A DNA stretch of 64,000 bases, from assembly GCA_009829735.1 (NCBI GenBank), contig CM020618.1:40787030-40851029 (forward strand), given 5' to 3'. A model generated the notes under the pieces. That model ran no database searches. It saw nothing but the letters and a program-made list of their open reading frames with translations, and was not told where the DNA came from. This document shows positions 30,796 through 40,110 of this stretch, one piece after another (within the stretch, counting starts at the first letter, position 1; each line of letters begins with the position of its first letter). Source of the DNA: Pyropia yezoensis (lineage: Eukaryota > Rhodophyta > Bangiophyceae > Bangiales > Bangiaceae). The position numbers and the translations under genes were made by a program.

Positions 30796-31143
30796 GGCGA
30801 CAGTTGGGTAAGGCCGGGGGAGGGGGGCGCGGTCTGCGCTTTGCACTGCTTCCTGTGTTGTATTCGTGCGTGCCCGTGTGTTTTGGTGCTCCCTTGTTAC
30901 CCCCCCTTCCCTCCTCTCTTTTTTTTTGTACGAACATACGGCAGTGGACACGAATGTGAATTCTCTTCGAGGAGCGCGGGACACATACATTTCCCCGCGA
31001 CTGCTCTGCCACTGTGCAACTACCGCAGCTAGTGGCCACAGAACGAAAGGGGACCAGCCAGACAATGAAGTGTACAGAGCCGAGTTAACAGGCCAGCCCT
31101 AGCCCATTCCGACTCCACCAGCCCCCCCCCTTCCCCCCCTCCC
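30796..31143. other. Intergenic between two convergent genes
   Basis: Holds both 3' ends. Contains pyrimidine-rich runs and a T9 run near 30930. No AATAAA-type signal or gene recognised. Confidence 0.5.
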
Positions 31144-32766
31144 CTAGGTAGCCTCGCTCGCCGTGCCAAGTGCATTCACCAACGGCTCGGCGGCTTTGTC
31201 CGCCACCGGCGGCAAGGCGGCCGCGCCGCCCACGGCGGCGGCCGCGACCACCCCAACGGGGATGGCCGACGCTGGCGTCAGCCCACACCACAGTTTGATG
31301 CTGTCATAGATGAAGAACTGGGCGCCGACCATGCACGACACCTGCACCAGCCGCGCGCCGAGGCCCAAAAATAGGCCCCGCACGCCCAGCGCGCGGGCGA
31401 CGCGCGCAATCTGGGCGAGCGCCGAGCCCTCCGACTCGCCCTGGTTGATCTTGGACAGGATCGTGTCGCCTGGCTGGGAGATGACACCCGCCATGACGCC
31501 CGCCAGCAGCCCCGCCACCGTTGAAATGACCGCCGCGGTCGTGGACGACGGTGCCTCCTGCAGGCCCATAAACGCCGCCACCGTCAGCCGCACAAACGTC
31601 ACGGCCACCTCAAACGACATGAACTGGCCAACGGTGTAGGGCACCTGCTTGAGCAAAATCGAAGGAAGCCCCTTGAAGAGGCCATGGAGGCCCTCACTCT
31701 TGGACAGAAGCGCGAGACCCCCCACCACGCCCGACGGGAAGGCCGAGTCCGCCACCGACCGGATGCGCACCGCCTCCATTGGGCACAGCAAGATGCATGC
31801 AATGCACTCGGCAAGGAAGCCCGAAGCGGCGGCGAGGTGCAGCGGCGGCACCAGCGCCGAGTAGGCCGTGCCCCGCGTCAGGATGACCTTGAACACCTCG
31901 TAAAACGAGTACTTGAAGGCGCCGTGCAAAAAGTACCCCGCCGCGGTCGCGCCAAAGCCCTTAAGGAGGGTGCCCGCGCCTTCGTCACGGAGAATGGCCC
32001 GTAGCGCGTCGTGCGCGCCCGCGTACTTGCCCGGCGCCGCCGTCTGGATGCGCGTCTTGACCACATCAATGGGCGTGCACGCCGCGTGGGTGACAAGAGC
32101 ACAGATGCCGCCGGCGGCGAAGAACTGGGCAAAGCGGTGAAGGGAGAGGGCGCCCGCGGCGGCCGCGTCGGCGCCCTCGAGCACCAGCCGTAGCACAATG
32201 GTCGCGGCAGCCGCTACCGACGCGACCCGTACGGCAACCGACTGCCACGAAGGGGGAAGGATGGTGGTGGCGCGGCCCAGGGCCACCAGCGCCATGGCAA
32301 ACGCCCAAGCAAGAAGGACAGGATAGTAGCGGGGGACGACCAGACCCCCAATGCTGACGCCGCCGCCACCGCCGCCGATGCCGCCGCCGACAGCGCCATC
32401 TATGGCGGCCCTGCCGGAAGTGCGGGCGCCCAAGCGGTCGCCCTTGCGGACGGCGCGCACCAGGGCGGCCACGCCGCCCGCTAGGCCATGCCCCACCCCC
32501 GCGGGGGGCCTGTCGGTAGGCACGCCCCCGCCACGCTCGGCCAACAACACCAGCAATACGGTGACAGCAGCTGCTGCCGCCGCCGCCGCTGCAGTCGACA
32601 GACCCCGCCTGCCTCGGGGGGGTGGGCGGCGGCGGCCGACGCCGACGCCGCCACCGCCACCGCCACCGCCACCGCCACTGCCACCGCCACCGCCACCACC
32701 ACCACCGTCGTCGCTGCCCCCACCTCTTCCGCCGCCACGCCGCCGTGCCCTGCCGGGCGGGTCCAT
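31144..32766 (-). CDS. Mitochondrial carrier family protein, phosphate-carrier (SLC25A3/PiC) type
   Basis: 540 aa from the ATG at 32766 (the frame is open further without a better start). Three Solcar repeats at about residues 210-300, 305-395 and 410-495 carry signatures TPIDVVKTR, CPMEAVRIR and QPGDTILSK. Details fit phosphate carriers: FKYSFYEVFK after repeat 1, KGLPSILLKQVPYT in repeat 2, and GLGARLVQVSCMVGAQFFIYDSIK near the end. PiC imports phosphate with protons across an organelle inner membrane. Unusual is the ~205-residue N-terminal extension: Gly-rich (residues 20-45), then up to three hydrophobic stretches (about 58-76, 146-163, 176-196). The extension could be a targeting region for plastid envelope or mitochondrion; location is not known. 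Related subfamilies such as the SAM carrier are less likely. Confidence 0.88.
   Translation of the reverse strand: MDPPGRARRRGGGRGGGSDDGGGGGGGGGSGGGGGGGGGGVGVGRRRPPPRGRRGLSTAAAAAAAAAVTVLLVLLAERGGGVPTDRPPAGVGHGLAGGVAALVRAVRKGDRLGARTSGRAAIDGAVGGGIGGGGGGVSIGGLVVPRYYPVLLAWAFAMALVALGRATTILPPSWQSVAVRVASVAAAATIVLRLVLEGADAAAAGALSLHRFAQFFAAGGICALVTHAACTPIDVVKTRIQTAAPGKYAGAHDALRAILRDEGAGTLLKGFGATAAGYFLHGAFKYSFYEVFKVILTRGTAYSALVPPLHLAAASGFLAECIACILLCPMEAVRIRSVADSAFPSGVVGGLALLSKSEGLHGLFKGLPSILLKQVPYTVGQFMSFEVAVTFVRLTVAAFMGLQEAPSSTTAAVISTVAGLLAGVMAGVISQPGDTILSKINQGESEGSALAQIARVARALGVRGLFLGLGARLVQVSCMVGAQFFIYDSIKLWCGLTPASAIPVGVVAAAAVGGAAALPPVADKAAEPLVNALGTASEAT
32650..32709. repeat. GCCACC microsatellite within carrier CDS
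   Basis: Tandem GCCACC/CCACCG units code for the Gly tract of the carrier's N-terminus on the minus strand. Copy number is likely to vary between strains. Confidence 0.7.
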
Positions 32767-33919
32767 GGCGCCCCGGACGGTGACCGCAGTAGCTACAGCG
32801 TCAGCGGCGGTGGCAGCAGCGTCGGCTGCGGCGGCGGGTGGCAGGGGCGGCGAGACGGCGCGGAGTGGTAGAAGCGGCCGGGGGTCATGGACGGGGGGGG
32901 GGGGGATGGGGCGGGCGGCGGTGGCCGGGCAGGGCAAGGGGAGGGGATGGGGGGAGGGCGGGGGGGGGGGGAGCTGGCGTGGGGGTGGGGGTGGGCGTTG
33001 GGCAGTCCAGACGACGGCGACAGCCGGCGGGTGAGAGGAGTGCACGCAGACCGCAATGGACGTCACCGCGCCACGCCCAGCACCAAGGCGCGCGTGCGGT
33101 GGCGGTCCACCCCTCCCCCCCCGCCGCCCAAGACCGGTGGCAGCATCAGCGCCTCTCGCACGTGTACTCTGTCATGCGCAAGTACGTGCACCGGCCAGCT
33201 GCCATTGGGCGACGGTGGACCCCAACCCCCACCCACGCGGCGGCCGAAGCTTAGCTAGGTGACTTCGGGCGAGGGGTGTGGCCAGATATCGGAAACGAAG
33301 CACTGTCAGCTGATGGCCGACGCGGAGCACGTGGCAAACCTATCGCTACATCTCTGGCTGACGGTTGGGTATACAGAGCGATGGCGGCTGACGACGGGCG
33401 TGTCCGGCTTTCCCGGGCGTAGCCGTTGGCGGGAGGCCCCACCCCAACGGCTGCACAGGCCGAACAACCTCTCCCCCAGGCTGGGTGAGCTGGGGCCTCT
33501 GGTGGCCACTGAGCTCGGAGGGCGGGGGGGACTGAGCACCTTCGCCCACCCCACGGTGGTGTTGGACGTCGCCCCGCCACCTCTGTGACAGAAATTGGGG
33601 TGGAACAACTCCGTAGCATGTGGTGGGCAGCCGCTCTCCCCTCCTCTTCAACTGGGGCGCGAACGGTATTCGCCAAAGCGAAGAGAAACGGTACCTACTG
33701 TACTGGCAAACAATTGGGTGCACGCCGCCCACACGCCTCGCGTTGCTCGTGCCAGTGCGGCTACCATACATAAACAGACGAACTCATACAAAAAACAGAA
33801 CGCACGGAAGAAAATAATCTATGGCGCAGGGGCGGCATCCGACCCCACTTACCCACCCCCCCTCCCCCACCCGCCCCCCCCACCCCACCCCTCTCGCCCC
33901 CCTTCAAGCAGAGCCACTC
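32767..33919. other. Intergenic between the carrier and the HAT-repeat gene
   Basis: Both neighbours are on the minus strand, so this holds the carrier's promoter (right of 32766) and the 3' end of the HAT-repeat gene. G runs at 32890-32970. Short frames at 33.25-33.8 kb show no family. No regulatory motif can be named. Confidence 0.45.
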
Positions 33920-36900
33920 TCAAAACAGGCGGGGCACCGTCGCCAAGCTCCCCAGCCCCGCCGCCGTCATCCCCCCATCATCACGGCCATCATCACCCAC
34001 TCCCCCCCCCGCCGCGGGGGTGGCGTCGACGCCAAAGGCGCCAAACCCACCGCCGCCGCTGCCATTCCCCCCTCCGCCGCCGCCCCCACCGACGCCCCGG
34101 TCCTCCCCCGCGGCGGGGCGCCCCCCCCCCCGGGTGGTGAGGGCGGCGCCGCCGGTCGCCTCCCCCACCCCTTCTGCGTACGCGCGGGCCCCCCCGCAGG
34201 CGGCCTCGGCCTCGGCGGCGAGCGCGGCGAGGGCGCCCACGTTCCCATAGCGGGCTTCCAGCTTCGCAAGGGCGTGGTAGAGCGGCGCGTGGCCCGGGTC
34301 CCGGCGGAGGCCCTCGCGGAAGAGGGCACGGGCGGCCTTGGCGTTGCCCGCCACCGCCTCAATCTCCCCGGCCGTCCGGTAGAGGGGCGCGTGCTGGGGG
34401 GCGTTGGCGAGGCCCCGCCGGTAGACGGCGCGCGCCGCCTCGACCGAAGAGGTGGCCGCCGACGGGCGAGGGCCGCCCAGGCTGCTCCCGCCCATTGGCT
34501 GGCCGAAGCTGCCGGCGGCGCCAAAGGCGCTGTCCCCAGACGCCCCGCTGCTGTAGCCGCCACCAAATCCGCTACCGCCGCTGCCGCTGCCGCCACCACT
34601 ACCCCCACCAGCCGCCACCCCCCCCCCCATGTGCGGGGCGTAGAGCGCGGCGAGCGCATTCCACACCGCCCCGTGGCTGACATCCCGCGCGAGCGCGTCC
34701 TCCAGCAGCCGCGCCGCGCGGTCGCGATTGCCACTCCGCGCCTCGAGCACCGCCCACGCTTGGCGGAGATGGATATGGCCTGGCGCGGCCGCGACGCCCC
34801 GCGCATAGAGCTGCCGTGCGCGGGCAGCGTCGCCGGTGGCGGCCTCGAGGACGCCCCACGCCTGCCAGAGCGCCCCATGGCCGGGGCTGTGGCGGAGGCC
34901 GCGGCGGAACAGGGCGCGCGCCGCGTCGGGGCGGCCGCGGCGCAGCTCAAATACGCCCCACGCCTGCCAGCCGTGGGGGTGCGCGGGGTCCGCCGCGACG
35001 GCGCGCTTGAACAGCTCCCGCGCCCGCGCGTCGGCCGCTGCCAGGGGGGAGGGGGGGGGGGGGGTCCCAGCGGCCGCCGCCCCACTGCCCACGCCCGTCG
35101 CGCCACCGTCGCCGCTGCTCCCCGCCGCTACCGTCGATGAGACCGAACGGGGAGTGCCCGCCGCTGCCGACGGCATGGGCGACGGTGACAACGGGGGCGA
35201 TGCCGACGGGGCGGGGCCGCCGCCGCTGCCACCCCGCCCGCCCCCGCCGCCACCGACGCCGGCAACCGGTGGTCCCGTATCCCCCTCCTCCCCTTCGCTC
35301 CCTGCTTCTTCGCCTCCACCACCACCACCACCGCTACTGCCCATGTCTCCTCCCCGCTGGGCAGACGCAACCGCCGCGAGCGCCGCCCCCACCAACAGCT
35401 GCGAGTTACGCGGATAACGCCTGAGCCCGTCGGCAAACACGGCCGCGGCGGCAGCGGCGCCGCGCCCGCCCTTGCCAGGGTCGGCGTGGAGCTCCAGCAT
35501 CCCCCACGAGTGCCACACGTAGCTCGTGTCCTCACGCGTGCACGTGACGCCCCGTCGAAAGAGGGCGCGCGCCCGGTCGACGCGCCCCAGCTTCAGCTCT
35601 AGCTGACCATACCCATGGAGGACCGACACGGATGCGCCCGCGGCGAGGCCGCGTTCAAAGACCGCGCGCGCCGCGTCGAGGCGACCCCGCCGCGCCTCGA
35701 GCGCCCCATATGCATTGTACGCGGGGCCGTGGCGGGGGTCTGACGCGAGGGCGCGCTCGAAGAGGTCCACCGCCGCCGCTGTTGCGCCGTCGGCCGCCTC
35801 GAGGAGCGCCCATGCCACAAACGCTGCCGCGGTGGGGGCGGCCACGACGGAGCGGCGGAAGTAGTCGCGCGCGTCCTCCCGGTTGCCCGCGCGCGTCTCG
35901 AGCATGCCCAGCGACTGAAGGAGCACAGAGTCCCGCGGGTGCGTCGCGTGGCCCGCCAGCAGCAGCTTCCGCGCGGCGGCAACGTCGCCAAAGGAAGTGG
36001 CCTCCAGCTGCGCCACCGCGTGGTACGCATAGGCCGCGGGGATGGCGTCCATGGAGAGGGCAGCGTAGAGGAGCTCCCGCGCGCGTGCCGTGTTGCCGCC
36101 GCGGGCTTCAAGCTTGCCCAACGCCACGTGCGTGGCGCTCTGGCCACGGTGAGCGCCGAGGGCGCGGACGAGCAGGGCCCGCGCGCGGGGCACGTCCCCC
36201 GCGCGCTCCTCCATGTCCGCCCACGCGCGAAGGAGGGTGGCCGCCGCTGCGGCCTGCCGTGGCGTCGACGCGACAGCGTCGGCGGTGCCCCCCCCCCCCC
36301 CCCCCCCCCCGGGCGCGTCGGCCAGGCCCATCTGGAAGAGCTCCCGAGCGCGCACGTGGTTCCCCTCCCGCGCCTCGAGGATCGCCCACGCCGAGCACAC
36401 CTCCCGCTGCGGCCGCAACGCAACGGAGCGTTCAAAGAGGGCCCGCGCCGCCGCGGTGTTTCCCGTCCGCTGCTCCAGCAGCCCCCACGCCTGGCACACG
36501 TACGCATTGTCGGGGGAGAGGCGGAGGCCACGGGCAAACAGGTCCCGCGCCACGTCATTGTTGCCACACCGGTGCTCCAGCACCGCCCACGCCTGCAGCA
36601 GGTGCACATTGTCGGGGCACTCGGCGAGGCCTTCGGCAAACAGCCGCCGCGCCGTGGCCGCCACGTCGGTACCGCGGCCATCGACGCTGGTGCCACCGGC
36701 CGGGGTGCCGGCGCCGGCGGCGCCGGCGGAACCGTCCGTGGAGGTGGCCGCCCCCGCCAGCGCCCCGCCACCCCCGTCGGACGCAGCGGCCGTCGCAACA
36801 GCCGGGTCGGCGCCCTTCCCCGCAACAGCCCCGTTGGCAGGCGCCGGCTGGGCGTTGCCACCAGACGGGTCGACCACCCCCCCCCCCGTGTCAACCGACC

Positions 36901-37915
36901 CCGGCCGGCCCGCCGCGAGCCCCGCGACGCGCGCCTCCAGCCGCGCCAGCGCCAGCCACGAGTGCGCGTCGCCACGGTCCAAGCGGAGGCACTCGACAAG
37001 CAGCGTCCGTGCTTCCGCCAGCGACCCCGCCCGCTCATATCCCCGTGCCCGATCATAGAGGGACCGCACCTGCCGACGGGTGGCGGCGTCCGCCCCCCCG
37101 CCGCCGCCGCGACCACCGCCGCGACCACCACCGGCGCTCCCGCCGCCACGGCCACGGCCGCTGCCGCCGCCGCCGCCGCCGCCGCCACCCCCGCCACCTC
37201 GGCCCGCCCCGCCCGCGCGATGGCCACCCGTGGCAACTGCGGCGGCCGCGGTGGCGGTGGAGGCACGACCAGATGGGGTGCTGACGCCGCCGGCAGCTGC
37301 TGCTGCCGCCGCCGCCGCCGCCGGCGGGGGCACGGTGGCCCGTTGCCGCCGCACCGCCGCGGGCAAAGGGGCCTGCGGCGACGACGACGGCGGCGGCCGC
37401 CGCGCGGCGGGTCTCGCCCCCGCTGCCGCGGTGGGCACCACCGCGCGCACGCTGGTGGCCCGAAAGGAGGTGCCGGCGACCCCCCCCCCCCCGCGGCCGC
37501 CCCCACGGCCACGCACGGCGCCGCCGCCGCCGTCGCCGCTGCCGCCGCCGCCACTTGGACCACCAGCACCTCCTCCTCCTGCCGCGGCGGCGGCGGCGGC
37601 GGCGGCAGCGACGGGGGCGCGCAGGTGCGCGGCGCCCCCGCGGGGCACCGAGCACCCGCCGCGGCTGCTGCTGCCGCCAGCGACGATGCCAACACTGGCG
37701 CCGCCGCCGCTGCCGCTGCCACCGCCGCCGCCCACTGCGGGGGGCGCCACAAAGACGCGGCCGCCAACGGGGGCGGTGGCGGTGGCGGCGGGGCGGCCGC
37801 CACGTAGGGGGCCCCTGCCCAGGGCGGCGACACCGTGAGGGGTGGGCACAAACGCCATTGGGGAGGACGCGGGGGGGGGGAGTGCCGCCGCCGGCCGCGG
37901 AGCAGCGCGCTCCAT
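33920..37915 (-). CDS. HAT/TPR-repeat RNA-processing protein, Mbb1/HCF107-like, probably plastid
   Basis: 1331 aa from the ATG at 37915. About 17 tandem ~34-residue half-a-TPR repeats run from about residue 290 to 1230, with the pattern W-AWGVLE...GN...AR-LF-RGL...P, for example QAWGLLEQRTGNTAAARALF. This HAT type is typical of RNA-maturation factors; closest by pattern are plastid Mbb1 (Chlamydomonas) and HCF107 (Arabidopsis), which bind and protect psbB/psbH mRNAs. It is about twice their length, owing to extra repeats and Gly/Pro-rich linkers. An in-frame second Met at 37858 begins MAFVPTPHGVAALGRGPLRG, resembling a red-algal plastid transit peptide with an early Phe, and may be the true start. 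The long open frames on the other strands here are composition shadows. Target RNA unknown. Confidence 0.85.
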   Translation of the reverse strand: MERAAPRPAAALPPPASSPMAFVPTPHGVAALGRGPLRGGRPAATATAPVGGRVFVAPPAVGGGGGSGSGGGASVGIVAGGSSSRGGCSVPRGGAAHLRAPVAAAAAAAAAAGGGGAGGPSGGGGSGDGGGGAVRGRGGGRGGGGVAGTSFRATSVRAVVPTAAAGARPAARRPPPSSSPQAPLPAAVRRQRATVPPPAAAAAAAAAAGGVSTPSGRASTATAAAAVATGGHRAGGAGRGGGGGGGGGGGGSGRGRGGGSAGGGRGGGRGGGGGADAATRRQVRSLYDRARGYERAGSLAEARTLLVECLRLDRGDAHSWLALARLEARVAGLAAGRPGSVDTGGGVVDPSGGNAQPAPANGAVAGKGADPAVATAAASDGGGGALAGAATSTDGSAGAAGAGTPAGGTSVDGRGTDVAATARRLFAEGLAECPDNVHLLQAWAVLEHRCGNNDVARDLFARGLRLSPDNAYVCQAWGLLEQRTGNTAAARALFERSVALRPQREVCSAWAILEAREGNHVRARELFQMGLADAPGGGGGGGGTADAVASTPRQAAAAATLLRAWADMEERAGDVPRARALLVRALGAHRGQSATHVALGKLEARGGNTARARELLYAALSMDAIPAAYAYHAVAQLEATSFGDVAAARKLLLAGHATHPRDSVLLQSLGMLETRAGNREDARDYFRRSVVAAPTAAAFVAWALLEAADGATAAAVDLFERALASDPRHGPAYNAYGALEARRGRLDAARAVFERGLAAGASVSVLHGYGQLELKLGRVDRARALFRRGVTCTREDTSYVWHSWGMLELHADPGKGGRGAAAAAAVFADGLRRYPRNSQLLVGAALAAVASAQRGGDMGSSGGGGGGGEEAGSEGEEGDTGPPVAGVGGGGGGRGGSGGGPAPSASPPLSPSPMPSAAAGTPRSVSSTVAAGSSGDGGATGVGSGAAAAGTPPPPSPLAAADARARELFKRAVAADPAHPHGWQAWGVFELRRGRPDAARALFRRGLRHSPGHGALWQAWGVLEAATGDAARARQLYARGVAAAPGHIHLRQAWAVLEARSGNRDRAARLLEDALARDVSHGAVWNALAALYAPHMGGGVAAGGGSGGGSGSGGSGFGGGYSSGASGDSAFGAAGSFGQPMGGSSLGGPRPSAATSSVEAARAVYRRGLANAPQHAPLYRTAGEIEAVAGNAKAARALFREGLRRDPGHAPLYHALAKLEARYGNVGALAALAAEAEAACGGARAYAEGVGEATGGAALTTRGGGRPAAGEDRGVGGGGGGGGNGSGGGGFGAFGVDATPAAGGGVGDDGRDDGGMTAAGLGSLATVPRLF

Positions 37916-39350
37916 CCCCCACCAGAGGGTGGGTGAAGGGGGGGCCGGGGAGGGGGGGAGGTCGTTGGCCTGCTACCGCTGTCAATGCACAGGGGTGCCC
38001 GTCAAGGCTGGCCGAAAGAGCGGTGAGGCGCAGAGGGAAAGGCGGGAGGAGGTCAGCGTGAGGCAGGGGGGGGTGAAGGGGGGGGAAGAGGGGGATGGGC
38101 GGTGGGGAGATTGCGCAGTAGGTGGTGGGCTAGCTACAAACCACGGGGGCCGCGACCGGGACGGCCACAGTCACCGGCGGGGGGGGCCGTGACGCCGACA
38201 GCGATGAGCGCCCGCCCGGCACGGAAGTGTGGGGGGGGGGGGCCGTGCGGGGAGGGGAAGGGACTCCCCATTCACGCCGCTACCGGGGGCACGCTCTGCA
38301 GGGAGCAATGCGCCTCGCGGCGCAATACGCCTCGCGGCCGCGCGCGTCGGGCCACAACCTCCCGGCGGCGTCACATTTGGCGGCCCACGCGGCGGGTGCT
38401 TCTGGGCCCCGCCAATCTGTGCTCTTGGGGGGGGGTGGGTGGTGGCGGCGGTGGCGGTGGGTGGTCGCGGCGGGTGGCCGCGGCGGCGGTGGTGCCTGTT
38501 CCGATCGTCGCGGGAGGTCAACGGTCCGCTGGGGATCCTGCCGCGGCGGCGGGGACACACCGTGCCGAATGGGGCCCCGTCTAAGCAAGTGCGCACAGCA
38601 CTTCCTCAAAATCTGTGACTATCTCTAAAAACGTTCCAGAAATGGCCGGAGCTCCTCAGAGCGTCTCAGAAGTCGTGGCCAGAACAAAAAAGAGTTCTTT
38701 TCTTCTCCAGGAGTCCCAGATATTGTGAGAGTCTCTCCCCACGACATCTTTTCCTTGTTCAGACAGAGGCTCTCTGGCGACAAGCGCTCATGCCCGCATC
38801 TCGGACGCTTAGGATGGCCGGGCAAAATTTCCAATGGCTGTTCGTGTCCTCTCTGGCATCCCTCGTAGTTCTAGAGGCGCTCGTCTTTCGCGTCGTTTGC
38901 GTCCTCGGACGCGGGAACGCCTCACGTGCGGCTGCCCCTCCATTCCTTTGGCGGCCATCGTCCAACGGTGACTGCGCACCTTAATCCCCCCCTCGGCGGC
39001 CAGCATTTAACGGCGACTTCGCACCTGCTGACCTCCCCTCTGCGTCGGGTGACCCCTTCATGCGGGTACCTGGAGAAGTTCTTCCCCTCGGAGTCCCTTG
39101 GTGCAAGCAACTGCTATCATCTCCGGCTGGGCTGCTCTATAGCAACATCTGGCCTGCCTGTTTCGTGTCCTGCATAGACCATCATTACAGACCAACTTGG
39201 CTGCAATCACCAGTTGCCCTCTCGCTGTGGCTGGCACGCAGTTGCTGGCGGGGTTACAGTTGGCAGCAGTGTGTGTCAACCCCAAACGGTCTCTTTTCCT
39301 GAATATGGAGGGCTGTGAGCTCATCTCCGACACCTTCAGTTGGTCAACTC
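37916..39350. other. Intergenic, upstream of the HAT-repeat gene
   Basis: 37.9-38.6 kb is GC-rich with G runs and probably holds the promoter of the minus-strand HAT gene. 38.6-39.35 kb is less GC-rich; no gene or repeat family was recognised. The right edge CTCCT (39351-39355) is the target duplication of element B. Confidence 0.45.
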
Positions 39351-39355
39351 CTCCT

Positions 39356-39926
39356 TGTGATATAAAACTCGATCCTCTCAGACACGTGTCAATATCCCTC
39401 GGGGGAAAGGGACAGGTAACACAGAAAGGGGAACTACGAGAATGGTATGCCTGTTGCCTCACGTGCCTGCTCGCAGAGCAAACAGATACGCACGGTAGTG
39501 CACACGGGGAAGAGGAAAGCAAACGCGCAGTTGTCTTTTTCCTGAGGGCGCGGGCCAAGGGCGCCTCGCTGTCCCTCTTAACGTGCATCTGGGGGAGCCT
39601 CGGCACGTTGGCCAGGTAGCCCCCCCATAACCCCGAGTGGCCCCGACCCGAGTCTAACCTCGTCAGGTCGGGGGCCACTATCACTACTAATTCTATTCCC
39701 ACTCACTAATCTCACACTCAAATTCTCTCAAATCAAGTCCCTCACAAGTATGCAAAAACCCATCAGCAATCCCTCTCTCACGTGTGGATAGCGTAGTCCA
39801 CCGCATCCCAGTGCCGGGCACGGGCCACGGCCGCCAACCATCACCACACGGCGGGCGTGTTCTGGCACCTGGTGCCCTCTGGTTGTAGTCCCGGGTCGGC
39901 GCCAAGTCGGGGCCAGGGATGCTACA
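39356..39926 (-). repeat. 3' LTR of element B
   Basis: 571 bp, ending GGGATGCTACA on the plus strand. Differs from the 5' LTR by about five bases by eye, all but one of them within 15 bp of the outer U5 end. A polypurine tract (39930-39939 on the minus strand) follows. Confidence 0.9.
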
Positions 39927-40110
39927 TAGCTCCCTCCCTAGTCCGGCACGTCCTCGGGCCGAACCAGGTGCCACCGTGCACAGCCTCGAGCACATCCACA
40001 CCGGTGCCGAGGTCGAGCGTCTTCACCCTGGTCACGATCACCTGCTCCGGTTCTCTGCCCCCCTTCTCTCCTTCACCTTGGCCCTCTCGTTCCCCCGGAG
40101 TCTGGACGTC

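Noticed and set aside
33821-35140. 439-codon plus-strand ORF
   Set aside because: Antisense shadow of the HAT repeats and their Gly linkers; no recognisable domain.
35599-37851. Several 500-750-codon ORFs on both strands overlapping the HAT-repeat gene
   Set aside because: All are Arg/Ala/Pro-rich shadows of the repeat-bearing frame; only the 1331-codon minus-strand frame shows a fold pattern.
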